A program made the position numbers and the translations under genes. From Odocoileus virginianus (taxonomy: Eukaryota > Chordata > Mammalia > Artiodactyla > Cervidae): DNA of 64,000 bases. Positions 55,686 through 64,000 of the stretch are shown here, piece after piece. The stretch covers positions 60,373,798 through 60,437,797 of the forward strand of contig NC_069678.1 in NCBI RefSeq assembly GCF_023699985.2, in the 5' to 3' direction. The first letter of the stretch is position 1. Every line of letters begins with the position of its first letter. The notes beneath the pieces were generated by a model, which saw only the letters and a program-made list of their open reading frames with translations, did no database searches and was not told where the DNA came from.

Positions 55686-55855
55686 AAAAGCCCTGGGTTT
55701 ATTATCCCCATCTGACAGATTTATAATCCCCATTATACTCCAGCCCAGTAAGCAAGTGACTTATTTATGGCAGGACAGGTAATAAATGAAGGAGTTAGAA
55801 TTTGAACCCAGGTCATTTGGCTCCAGAATCAATACAGTAAACCACCTCCCTTCAT
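55686..55855 (+). mobile_element. MIR fragment
   Basis: TTATCCCCATCTGACAG, GGACAGGTAATAAATGAAGG and GAATTTGAACCCAGGTC are MIR in sense. Confidence 0.75.
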
Positions 55856-56369
55856 ATGGACCCCATTAGGCTTCCTTTAGTGGACTGAGAATTACAATGA
55901 CCTCCAATTTATTTATATCAAAATAAGCTTGTGGGAGTAAGTCAGGGAAACACCATCCAGCATGTATGTGTGTGTGTTTCCAACTCTGACAGTTCCTAAG
56001 TCTGTAAATCAGTCTTTAGCTCATGTGCATTTTCTTAAGCAAAAGTTATCGCTCTCAGCCTTGGCAAAGATGCCTCAGTAACTTCTGCTTCTACAGTAGC
56101 TCCCGGCCATCGAGTGGGAGGACAATTACACTTATGGTCTATGTTTTGGAACCAGAAGATGAACTTTCTTTTAGACTGACCTCCACTGTGGTTTTCCTGA
56201 GAACATGACTATGATTTTACGATCTGGAAGGCAAGTGATGAGCACAACAGCACATTGTAAGCCCTGGGAGTGCAGAGTTTACTCACCTCATCCCTCCCCT
56301 TATTTCTGTACTTGAACCAGAGCATGGCCATGGTGAGTGCAGAGTGTCTGAAGACAGCTGGGGTGAGAG
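55856..56369. other. No gene or clear repeat recognised
   Basis: No signature. A 61-codon frame at 56023-56208 is unmatched. Confidence 0.5.
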
Positions 56370-56371
56370 AA

Positions 56372-56710
56372 AGCTGTTATTTTCTGAATGTTTGTTTCCC
56401 CAAAATTTAAATGTTGAAATTCAAAATCCCAAAGATAATAGCATTAGGAGGTAGCACTTTTGGGAGGTGTCTCAGTCATGAGTGTGGAGCCCTCATGGAT
56501 GGGATTGGTGCCTTTTGTGAAAGAGGACACAGAGATCTCTCCAGCCCCTTCACCAGGTGAGCAGGCACCAGCTATGAAGCAGGAAGTGATCTTGCTAGTA
56601 TATTAATCTTTGTCTTCCCAGCCTCTAGAACTATGAGAGATAAATTTCTCTTGCTTTTAAGATACACAGTCTGGAATTTTGTTATAGCAGCCTGAACAGA
56701 CTGAAACAAA
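56372..56710 (+). mobile_element. MaLR (MST/MLT1-type) LTR
   Basis: TCTGAATGTTTGTTTCCCC, GGTGTCTCAGTCATGAGTG, GAGCCCTCATGGATGGG and CAGCCTCTAGAACTATGAG up to ATAGCAGCCTGAACAGACTG follow the LTR in sense. Exact subfamily not assigned. Confidence 0.8.
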
Positions 56711-56754
56711 AGCCTTATCTACAACAGCGCTTCTCTTTTCTGAAGCAGTTGATT

Positions 56755-56935
56755 CTCCATTCAGGTTATATGTTAGAATTACCTGGGGAGACTAAAAAAT
56801 CCAATGACTTGGGCTCCACCCAAGACCAATTCAAATAGAAATTTGGGAGTGAGAATGGAACTCAAACATCAGTATTTTTCAAAATATTTATTCTCCAGAT
56901 GATTCTAATTTTGAACCAAAGGTTAGGAACTACTC
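56755..56935 (+). mobile_element. hAT-Charlie-like relic (MER20/MER3 class)
   Basis: AGAATTACCTGGGGAGAC, TTGGGCTCCACCCAAGACC and TCCAGATGATTCTAATTTTG hint at a diverged hAT MITE. Subfamily uncertain. Confidence 0.55.
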
Positions 56936-57889
56936 TGTAGGAACAGACTTGCAAATATTTATAAATATTTATAGCTCTAGATATTTTGAAGTCACACTTG
57001 TGGCTATTCTAACCAATTCACTTGTCACTCAATCTGTAAAAGCTTAGAGATGGACAGGTGCAATCAGAAATCAGGATGGTGGCAAAGAGCTATAAACACT
57101 GCCTTGGAACCAGCAGGCAAGTTGGTTCTGAAACAGTGGCTCAACTTCAGTCATTTTCAAAAAGAAATACAGTAATTTCAGTTTATTGAGTGGAGTTCTT
57201 CTAGAGCAGACCCCTTCCTTGTTCACAACCACTTCCCTTTGTGGTTTAAATATCATGGGCTACCACTGATTCTCATTTGCAGCTTTTGTCAACACACACA
57301 CACACAACTTTCTCAGGATAAATTTTTTTTAAGTTGACTTTTTCAACAAAGTGTTATTTTCCTTATGATATTTACATAGTTCTTTGCAGAAAGAAAAGCA
57401 TAACCATATAGTCAACAGGAGACTCCATGGATCACTGAGGTGACCATGAGTGTCAGCCAGCACTCCTTGCATTGTGCTTTATTGTGACTCTTTAGGCCTC
57501 AGATTCTTCATGTGTCAAATGAATCAATAGGACTATCTGACTACATCAAGCTAACGTTCTGTGAGTCTAGGATTCACTTTTCTAGAGGGTCCAACAAAGG
57601 GGGAGGTTACCTTTATTCATCTAGCAGATTAAACTCTTCAGATTATTAAAGGGGCTTTGTTTCTTCTAGTTTGCCATCTCCCTTCTTGCACCACCAACCT
57701 TGTCGAACAGTTGCTAAAAAAGTAAATGTTCCAAGCTAGGGGACTTTTTGGACACAGATTATGAAACTTTAGGTGTGATGTTGGCCAAGCTAACTGGGTG
57801 GTTTTCTTTGTGGGGTATGGTAGGAGAGAAGAGAAAAAAATATCTGCTTTTAATGCATCAGAACTAACCATGAAATAATTGGGCCTACA
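56936..57889. other. No gene or clear repeat recognised; immediately downstream of PDE4B
   Basis: This block separates the distal PDE4B poly(A) signal from the repeat-rich zone. A short CA run is at about 57293-57306. Minus-strand frames at 57071 and 57638 (61 and 77 codons) are not recognisable. Part may still be transcribed as read-through from PDE4B. Confidence 0.5.
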
Positions 57890-57906
57890 GTCTAATCATG
57901 CTTTTG

Positions 57907-57912
57907 TTTATT
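57907..57912 (-). promoter_or_regulatory. PDE4B: Candidate distal poly(A) signal of PDE4B (AATAAA)
   Basis: A canonical AATAAA on the minus strand (context GGTGAATAAACAAAAGC) lies about 1.9 kb after the stop codon, at the left edge of the repeat-free block. That position, and the change in sequence character soon after it, make it the preferred 3' end of the longest transcript. Confidence 0.5.
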
Positions 57913-58230
57913 CACCTCATATAAAAGTCTCTTAAGAATGCATTTGAGCACAATATATAATAATAATAATACTATAACATACATTGTGAGAAACTTTGGA
58001 AAACAATAAAATGTCCACCTGAAATAAGCAGTGTTCATAGACATAGAAACCCATTGGTCATGCACAGTTGTGCCATTTCTTGAAGTACTGAGTCACAATG
58101 CTGAACTGAAAGCATGAAATAGATTTTACAGAGACTGAAGCCAGTCAGAGGTCTAACAAGTGTTATCAGAAGCTTCACATTTGCATAATTTACTATGTCA
58201 GTTCACATTTCATTGTAAAGTTCACATTGT

Positions 58231-58236
58231 TTTATT
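58231..58236 (-). promoter_or_regulatory. PDE4B: Candidate proximal poly(A) signal of PDE4B (AATAAA)
   Basis: The plus strand reads TTTATT, so the minus strand carries the canonical AATAAA hexamer about 1.58 kb after the PDE4B stop codon. The following minus-strand sequence, AACAATGTGAAC onward, has no strong GU-rich stretch, so use of this site is uncertain. Confidence 0.45.
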
Positions 58237-59810
58237 GTTTTCTTTAGTAATTAATTGGAACATTGACATTCCTGCTTAATGGCAGGCTGGGAGCTTTCTC
58301 TTCAAAGTCAGTAGTTTGGGGACTCTCAGAAGAATGATTGGTGAGTTGCTTGTTAAACCAAATGTAGTGTTTCTTGTTAAACTGAAGCCTCAATTATAGT
58401 AGAACTCAGTTAAAACTCAACTCGTGTGTACAGATTTGAATAGAACAGGGGTAAAAACCACAGCCCACTGCCTCCGCGCCCCATCAAACTATACAAAAGT
58501 AAAAGCTCAGTAGAAACCATTAGTATCTAATGTGAGAATCCTGTTTTCAAAACCAGTTCATGAAGGAGTTGCGCAGTATTAGCAACTCGGACCAGGAAAA
58601 GGGCAGACCCAACTGGCGAGGGGGACATCTCTTCAGCGATGCTCAGGTTATATAATAATACACAATACAAAACGTTACAAGAAAAGTTGCAACTCTTAGG
58701 CAGAGTCTTCTACACAAATTGAACACCACCATTGGCAGGCAATGTTAGATATATAAATTAATAACTTACAAAACATTACATTATATACATTAAGTAATAA
58801 ATACACGGTTATAAACAGAAATGGAGGTGTTAGCACAGAAGGCAGTGCAAGAGAAAGACGGCAGCATTAAATTGGAAACAGTGTAACTGGTGTGAGCATG
58901 AAGAGGGGAGCAAGAGAACAGGATGGGGATTGTGCAACCCCAGCCACACAGGGGTTCAGGACCCAACAGGGCAATTGCCTTGTGAAGCTGAATTCTACAC
59001 AGACTGTTGCTGTGAACAAGACAACTACCCATTCCTACCCCTTAGTCTGTTCAACTTTATTCTGTTTACAGCAAAGAAGTGCAATTCTAGAGGAGAAAAA
59101 GTACTGTTCAGAGCAGGCAGGCAGAGATCTGTTATAAGGGCAACTGAGGACTTGTTTGGGACCATAGGGGAAGGAAGTTGAATGTGGTTAGAAGTGTAGC
59201 CTTTCTATTTGCAAAAGTAACTGTAGTTGAGTAAAAGATATTGCCCAAGAAAGAAGGAAGACAATTTACTTTCCTTTTTTTTTCCCCTCAGAAAGAGTCA
59301 AAAAAGTTTTTGTCAGCTTGTAATGCTTATCTGTGTAGAAGCTGATACTAAATTCTAGGTATTCAACAGGATTTTAAACACGTGAAAATGTTTTACAAAA
59401 AAGGCACACAGGTTGGCAGACAAGGGGACAGGTAAGCAGATTAAGAAATGACATTATTAGTCAGTTCAGTCACCAGAGGGGACAGATGCCCAAAACATAG
59501 TGCAGAAAAATCTCTCAGTTTGGTGTCTTCCACTTTCAAGCTATTCGGTCGTGATGCACAGCTGGCCTCCAGAACCACAGAAAGCTTCAGCTCTCCACTC
59601 AGCTTGCGAGCAAGGCAAGTCAACCGTGGAATTTCCTGGGCCGCTGCTATTTGCTTCACGGTCTTGCATTCTGGCTCCAAACTCAAGTAACTGGAAAGGC
59701 CACATGGCCCTTGTCCCGTGCGGGCCTCGGCCCCCATGGTGGGCTGGCCCTACCATATAGCTGGCATGCTTGTCAAGGGTGGAATGTTCATCTCCGCATG
59801 AAGAGGGAGA

Positions 59811-60176
59811 TTATGTGTCGGTCGGGGACTTGTCTTCTGTGGTGATATCTACCTCAGTCTCTCCCAGAGGACCCCTATTTTCCGGATCGATCACACAGAG
59901 CGTCTTTGTGCTGCCAAAATAGCTGTGGCCCTCGCCATCTTTTTCGGGGCCTTCAGAATCCTCCTCTTCGAGGGTTAGTTCAAACTGAAACTTCTCCATC
60001 AGGCCTTGGCAGTCTCTGTTCTGCTCGTCCAGAGGTGGGGAGGGGCTCTGGGGTATCATGCTCTGGTACCAGTTCCTGTTATCTTCTAAAGTATCCAGAA
60101 TGTCCTGGGCATCAGGTTGCACCAGGTCCGCCCAGGTCTCCCACAGGGGATGGACGATGTAGTCGATGAAACCCAC
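59811..60176 (-). CDS. PDE4B: PDE4B last coding exon (end of catalytic domain and C-terminal tail)
   Basis: This exon encodes the final 121 residues of PDE4B plus a TAA stop. It starts right after a pyrimidine-rich acceptor ending in CAG (60177-60179). The first residues, VGFIDYIVHPLWETWADL, close the catalytic pocket; the Phe at residue 3 corresponds to the clamp Phe446 of PDE4B2. The stretch QSMIPQSPSPPLDE holds the proline-directed Ser that ERK phosphorylates in PDE4 enzymes. The preceding VQPDAQDILDTLEDNR and the later KFQFELTL match the known ERK docking sites (KIM and FQF). The acidic tail (EEEDSEGPEKDGEGHSYFGSTKTLCVIDPENR, split here only for description) and the ending EDKSPTDT identify the B paralogue. 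The reading frame continues in phase 0 from the exon at 63613. The frame is intact. The valine GTG at the exon start is not a translation start. Confidence 0.97.
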   Translation of the reverse strand: MGFIDYIVHPLWETWADLVQPDAQDILDTLEDNRNWYQSMIPQSPSPPLDEQNRDCQGLMEKFQFELTLEEEDSEGPEKDGEGHSYFGSTKTLCVIDPENRGPLGETEVDITTEDKSPTDT

Positions 60177-60267
60177 CTGAAAGAAAATAAAGTTACATCT
60201 CTGTTATTGTGATGGGCCCTGGAAAACCAAACAAGCTGCCCTGGTTTGCAAGAGGAAAAAAAAAATT

Positions 60268-60287
60268 ACACACACACACACACACAA
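60268..60287. repeat. Short (CA)n microsatellite in the PDE4B intron
   Basis: About ten ACAC units follow an A-run (60254-60264), roughly 80 bp upstream of the last-exon acceptor on the minus strand. Confidence 0.85.
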
Positions 60288-60309
60288 CAACCCAACAAAG
60301 ATCAAATAA

Positions 60310-60560
60310 TACCAGATTCTGTTGTTTGGGCATTTACTATATGGTGCATCCTGCACTAAAGGCAATATATGCATTATAGTTCTTAATCCCAGATTGAGAA
60401 TGGATATTCACCATTCACAAAGGAAAACTGAGGAGACTCACTGAGGTTCAGTGAGACTCACTGAGGTTCAGAAATATCTTGTCAGAGGTCACAGAGCCAG
60501 TAAGTGGTGGAGCTGGGACTCAGTCCCAACTTTGATTCCAAAGCCTTGTGTTGGTCTCAC
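60310..60560 (+). mobile_element. MIR in the last PDE4B intron, with a 19-bp tandem copy
   Basis: GGCATTTACTATATGGTGC, CAAAGGAAAACTGAGG and CAGAGCCAGTAAGTGGTGG are MIR landmarks, antisense to PDE4B. GAGACTCACTGAGGTTCAG occurs at 60433-60451 and 60453-60471. Confidence 0.82.
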
Positions 60561-62639
60561 TAGAACTGATTACTTTTCCTCTGATGTGTGCCAAATAAGA
60601 AGTCTGGATATAACCCTGGCTGGGAATGACTTTGTCACTCCTTGGATTCTGTGAGTCATTCTTTGAAGAAGGAAGCCCCTGGTCCACTGAGCTCTGACTC
60701 AACATTCTTTCCCTGATAACTTTAAAATATGCCGCGGTTTTAAAATGAAAGGGAGCCAGCCCAGGATGACTCTGGCATGTCTCAAGTCCTGTGGAATGCT
60801 TTTGGTTTGTAGACGACGTAGGTAAAACACTTGAAAATACTTCAAGCTCTTAAACAAATAAATATCCCCTCTGTGGACATGTCTGCAATTGTTTTAGATC
60901 CAGAGGGCACACCATCATTTCCATTGGGAGAAAGAAGGAAAAAATAAGGACAATTAAGCAGTTCCTTTGCTAGTGTTCCTGTGAAGAAACATGAAGCTCA
61001 TGGTTCTGTTATGGTTTACAAAGGGGCTATGCATCCTGCATGTGCCGGCTCTGTGGCCTAATGCTGACCCGTCCACTGCGGGACAAACAGGAAACACTGG
61101 GGGTGGGAGCAGGTTGAGAGAAAGAACAGGCACTAGTTGAATGAGGGAATGGAATTCCCCTGTTATGGTCTGAGGAACTGGAGAGATGCTGGGTCAGGAT
61201 TCAGGGGTAGATGAGCAAGGGCAGCTTCTGTGCACCCATGGGGCATTACAGGGCTAACTTTCCACACTGCTGGAAACCTCTTTGTTAATATTCTGGATTT
61301 GGGCCAGTTATTTCATACATCCAAGTTGTACCATATCAAAGAACCTTAGCCATGCATGACTCTTATCTACCTATTTTCTTTCCTTCCTTCCTCTCTTTCT
61401 CTCTTTCTTTCATTCTTTTCTCTGGTGTTTCCCTAGCATTAACAGAATTCACACCAAAGTCAGGGAATCTCTGATCTGCACTGGTTATAAGACTGACTGT
61501 AGATGATTCAAATATTTCTCTTCCACCCACTCTTCTTTCCTCTCTTTTAATTCTTTACGTGTGTTTAAGGGTTTTAAAATACTATTTTCAACATGTTTTC
61601 CAGGGATTTGAAAAAAAAAAAGCTCACGGCAATGGAGAAAATTCAATCAGCTGAACTACAGTGCAGCCATTTTTTTTCTTCATTTGTTTTGCTTTTGCCA
61701 AATGTTCAGCATTTATAAGAAAGGCAGCTTCTAGTTGCTTATTTCCTAGACCCTGGGGTGAGAGAACACTACAAATTTGAAGAGCACCAAGTCAAGGGTT
61801 TCATTACCAGTTCACTCAGACAATGCTCACCAAAGCCCATCTGTGGAAATGCCACAGTGGACCACAATGTCATGGAAACAGGGAAACCTGTTCACAGTGA
61901 TGGAGAGTGCTTTGGGTGGAGGGCAGGGATGAGCTGGTGAACTGAACCAAGAGGCTAGCTTATTCACCTGACACCCTGCAAAAATACCTGCTATGTCTGT
62001 CTCAAGAGGCTGTTTGGAGGTTCAAATGGGATAATGTATATGAAAATTTGTGGAAAACCACACAGAACATCACCTATATACCATACCCCTATGTTGCTAA
62101 TCAAAGGACAGTAGGCTAATTATTAACTAATTCACAAATAGCTTATTCTAATTAAGGCATGAGGATTTTGAATTGGCCTTAACTTAATGTGACATGTTTT
62201 TATGGCATATTAGACTTACAGACACTTTTATAGACTTTAAATTTTGATTGGTTTTCTAAAAAAAGCAACACAGTGATAACTGCAAAGGAATTATATACTG
62301 ATATTACAACTACATGCAAATTTGGGGGTAGAAAGTAGTGGAGAAAGAGGATAAACACTAACAAAAAATAGTCTGAATGATTTTGTGATAAAGGCAGCCT
62401 AGAGACACAATCTGAATTATGACTACCTGGCTCAGGTCATTTGTTTCTGAAAAAAATAGCATCTCAGCTGGCCCTGAATCCTAGTAAGGATATCGATACT
62501 TTCTAGTGCTACATATTTTTCCTCTAGGGGCATCTCCGCATCTCCCTGACTACAGTGTAATGTACCTCCAGCACAGAGGGAGTTTGTAACTTTGCATGCA
62601 ACCAAAAGATGTCAGCCTATTCTCAGAAGTGTAGATGCA
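60561..62639. other. Intronic DNA with no recognised exon or repeat
   Basis: A pyrimidine-rich tract occupies 61374-61425 on the plus strand (purine-rich in the PDE4B sense) and a poly(A) run is at about 61612-61621. A MIR scrap at about 62005-62060 is possible. No coding exon with splice sites was found. Confidence 0.5.
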
Positions 62640-62757
62640 AACTTGGATCTATAGATCAAACCCAAGTCTTTTATGTCTCCTGCCTTGACAGGTGGATTCT
62701 TTACCATTAGTGCCACCTGGGAAGCCCGTGTGTGTGTGTGTGTGTCTGTGTGTGTAT
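62640..62757 (-). mobile_element. 3'-truncated BovA-type SINE abutting a GT repeat
   Basis: The element's 5' part is at 62640-62727 on the minus strand: ACCATTAGTGCCACCTGGG is its inverted head. The GT run at 62729-62756, with one CT interruption, begins right at its border. Confidence 0.82.
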
Positions 62758-63137
62758 AAAATATGCATATTTGGGACACAGCACAGGACTTTGACCATGA
62801 GGCAGAAGAGATATGTAGGAAAGAGATTCGCCACCTCTGGTGATGGTGGCACTGTGCATGATTCTGGACAGTGAAAAAAGGTTCAGGAAACAAGGGTAAA
62901 GATGGAGCTGGGGGAAACCTGGAGGGATGGGGTGGAGATGGCAGCATTCGGTTAACTCAGTTGGATTTGCTAGGGTCATAGATACTGATCTAAACTGAGG
63001 ATACACCGTCCAAACTTTGATGGGTTTTCTGAAGACCGCTTTCTCCCCTCACTGTTAAATTGAGTGTAATGGAGAAGGCAAATGAGCCATGAGTATAATG
63101 AAACTAAATAAGTAGTTGCTTCCTTATAATTTCACAC

Positions 63138-63203
63138 CCACATATATATGTATACATGTATATATATATACACATATATATATATACACACATATATATA
63201 TAT
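63138..63203. repeat. TA/CA-rich microsatellite, left part
   Basis: Alternating TATA, CACA and GTAT units without unique sequence, interrupted at 63204 by a SINE. Confidence 0.9.
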
Positions 63204-63423
63204 TGCTGCTTAGTTGCTCTGTTGTGTTTGACTCACTGTGGCCCCATGAAATATAGCCCACCAGGCTCCTCTACCCATGGAATTGTCCAGGTAAGAATAC
63301 TGGAGCAGGTTGCCATTTCCTACTCCAGGGAATCTTTTTGACTCAGGGATTGAACCCATGTCTTTTGTGTCTCCTGCATTAGCAAGTGATTCTTTACCAC
63401 TAATGCTGCCACCCAGGAAGCCC
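63204..63423 (-). mobile_element. BovA-type SINE inside a TA microsatellite
   Basis: CTGCTTAGTTGCTCTGTTG at the left and TGCTGCCACCCAGGAAGCCC at the right. It lies in PDE4B sense, 190 bp downstream of the 5' splice site at 63612. Confidence 0.92.
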
Positions 63424-63535
63424 ATGTATATGTGTGTGTGTGTGTATATATATATAAATACATATATATAAATACATATAAATATAAATATATATAAATA
63501 CATATATATATAAATATAAATATAAATATTTAAGA
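63424..63535. repeat. TG then TA/TAAA-rich microsatellite, right part
   Basis: A (TG)n run at about 63431-63446 passes into TATATA and ATAAATA units to about 63530. It ends about 75 bp from the PDE4B exon. Confidence 0.9.
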
Positions 63536-63612
63536 GAAAATAGCTAGAAAGAGTCCTCCAGTTCAAACACCAGCAGAGCCTACAGAAACCTTAAAAACCT
63601 TATATTAGATAC

Positions 63613-63795
63613 CTGGGATTTTTCCACGGAAGCTGTGTGCTTATCACACATGGGGCTGATCTCCATTCCCCTCTCCCGCTCTTTGTCTCCCTGCTGGAAA
63701 AATTCCTCCATGATGCGGTCTGTCCACTGTCGATACAATTCCAGGGACTTGGTGGGGTTGCTCAGGTCTGCACAGTGTACCATGTTGCGAAGGAC
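63613..63795 (-). CDS. PDE4B: PDE4B penultimate coding exon (catalytic domain, 61 codons)
   Basis: This exon encodes 61 residues of the cAMP-specific phosphodiesterase 4B catalytic domain, which hydrolyses cAMP to 5'-AMP. The translation starts VLRNMVHCADLSNPTK and ends HTASVEKSQ. The Asp of HCADLSNP (exon residue 10) corresponds to the family's metal-binding Asp (Asp392 in PDE4B2 numbering). The last codon, CAG, is the invariant Gln (Gln443) that hydrogen-bonds the purine of cAMP and rolipram-type inhibitors; the spacing of 51 residues agrees with that numbering. On the minus strand the exon follows a TTTCAG acceptor (63796-63801) and is followed by a GT donor at 63611-63612. It is 183 bp, phase 0 at both ends. 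PDE4B rather than PDE4A/C/D is indicated mainly by the C-terminus in the next exon. No stops or frameshifts are seen, so it looks functional. Confidence 0.96.
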
Positions 63796-64000
63796 CTGAA
63801 ATCATCAAGTTTTGAAAATCCCATAAAATTAGGTTATAAATACTACTAGAACATCTCATCCCTCTTGTACTAGTACACTTGGTACCAGACCTAAGAACAT
63901 TTTAGTTGCATTATAATTATGGTGTTTGCACCAAAATGGCAAGATTACGATGGTGCTGGCCAGAGTTGGTTATTTGCCATTATTAGTGTCCCAAAAGGGA
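63796..64000 (-). other. PDE4B: Start of the preceding PDE4B intron (partial)
   Basis: The 205 bp upstream of the penultimate coding exon on the minus strand end in a pyrimidine-rich stretch and TTTCAG acceptor. The intron continues past the window edge. No repeat or regulatory site is recognised in it. Confidence 0.85.

Larger units (their letters stand above)
57890..59810 (-). other. PDE4B: PDE4B 3' untranslated region (distal end approximate)
   Basis: The sequence downstream of the PDE4B TAA on the minus strand is free of recognisable SINE, LINE or LTR sequence for about 1.9 kb, in contrast to everything to its left. It has the AT-rich, low-complexity look of a 3' UTR. It includes a UAUUUAUU element at 58796-58803, similar to AU-rich instability elements. 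Two AATAAA hexamers, at 58231-58236 and 57907-57912, give alternative ends near 58.21 or 57.89 kb. All short ORFs in this interval, on both strands, are taken as shadows. The end point is inference; transcript reads would settle it. Confidence 0.75.
60177..63612 (-). other. PDE4B: Last intron of PDE4B
   Basis: This 3436-bp intron is bounded by GT (63611-63612) and AG (60177-60178) on the minus strand. From its 3' end it holds a short CA run at 60268-60287, a MIR at 60310-60560, an unrecognised 60.6-62.6 kb stretch with a pyrimidine-rich tract at 61374-61425 on the plus strand, a SINE fragment with a GT repeat at 62640-62757, and TA-rich microsatellites with a SINE at 63138-63535. No extra coding exon is evident. 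Confidence 0.93.

Noticed and set aside
59441..59845. Several 64-98 codon frames just downstream of the PDE4B stop
   Set aside because: They lie in the PDE4B 3' UTR on both strands, overlap each other and resemble no protein. Treated as chance.
59906..60169. 87-codon plus-strand frame
   Set aside because: It is antisense to the last PDE4B coding exon.
1..64000. CRISPR arrays, operons, phage or toxin-antitoxin systems
   Set aside because: The repeats are all dispersed retroposons or microsatellites, the gene is intron-split, and the composition is mammalian. Nothing prokaryotic is present.

Overview
The window is mammalian nuclear DNA from a bovid ruminant, most likely cattle or a close relative. 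The evidence is the repeat load: Bov-tA/BovA-type tRNA-derived SINEs, ART2A-type dimers, BovB (RTE) LINE fragments with recognisable reverse-transcriptase protein, ruminant L1 3' ends, cetartiodactyl CHR SINEs, and two palindromic mariner MITEs of the ruminant type. Nothing suggests a bacterial, viral or plasmid source. The window contains no operon, CRISPR array or prokaryotic system.

The only host protein-coding gene I can support lies at the right end on the minus strand: the last two coding exons of PDE4B (cAMP-specific 3',5'-cyclic phosphodiesterase 4B). The penultimate coding exon is 63613-63795 and carries a metal-binding Asp and the substrate-orienting Gln. A 3.4 kb intron follows at 60177-63612. 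The last coding exon, 59811-60176, carries the end of the catalytic domain and the ERK-regulated C-terminus. The 3' UTR runs from 59810 to about 58.2 or 57.9 kb, depending on which of two AATAAA signals is used. The rest of PDE4B lies beyond base 64000.

From 1 to about 57.9 kb the window is gene-poor DNA downstream of PDE4B. It is a stratified repeat record. The oldest layer is MIR and L2 fragments, hAT-Charlie pieces (MER5A and MER20 types) and MaLR LTRs at 39.5, 54.1 and 56.4 kb. Old L1 copies follow at 0-0.3, 5.5-6.5, 36.6-38.6 and 41.3-42.5 kb. Over these lie ruminant L1 3' ends (3.1, 15.8, 17.1-18.2 and 22.6-23.0 kb), BovB fragments (6.6, 14.7-15.7, 35.0 and 53.0-53.95 kb) and more than 25 SINEs, many with perfect 10-14 bp target-site duplications. 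Several loci are nested two or three deep: 3.05-3.59, 5.5-6.5, 16.5-19.2, 22.39-23.11, 51.6-52.5 and 54.07-54.85 kb.

The items most worth a second look are a 35-bp inverted repeat forming an 80-nt hairpin at 29609-29688, two mariner MITE hairpins resembling the ruminant miR-2284/2285 family, an L1 insertion with a double poly(A) tail inside an ART2A SINE, a poly(T) tract framed by a 16-bp direct repeat, and TA/TG microsatellites with a SINE about 190 bp inside the last PDE4B intron. I found no convincing previously undescribed biological system. All repeat-family names are by recognition from memory, and boundaries are approximate unless a target-site duplication is quoted.
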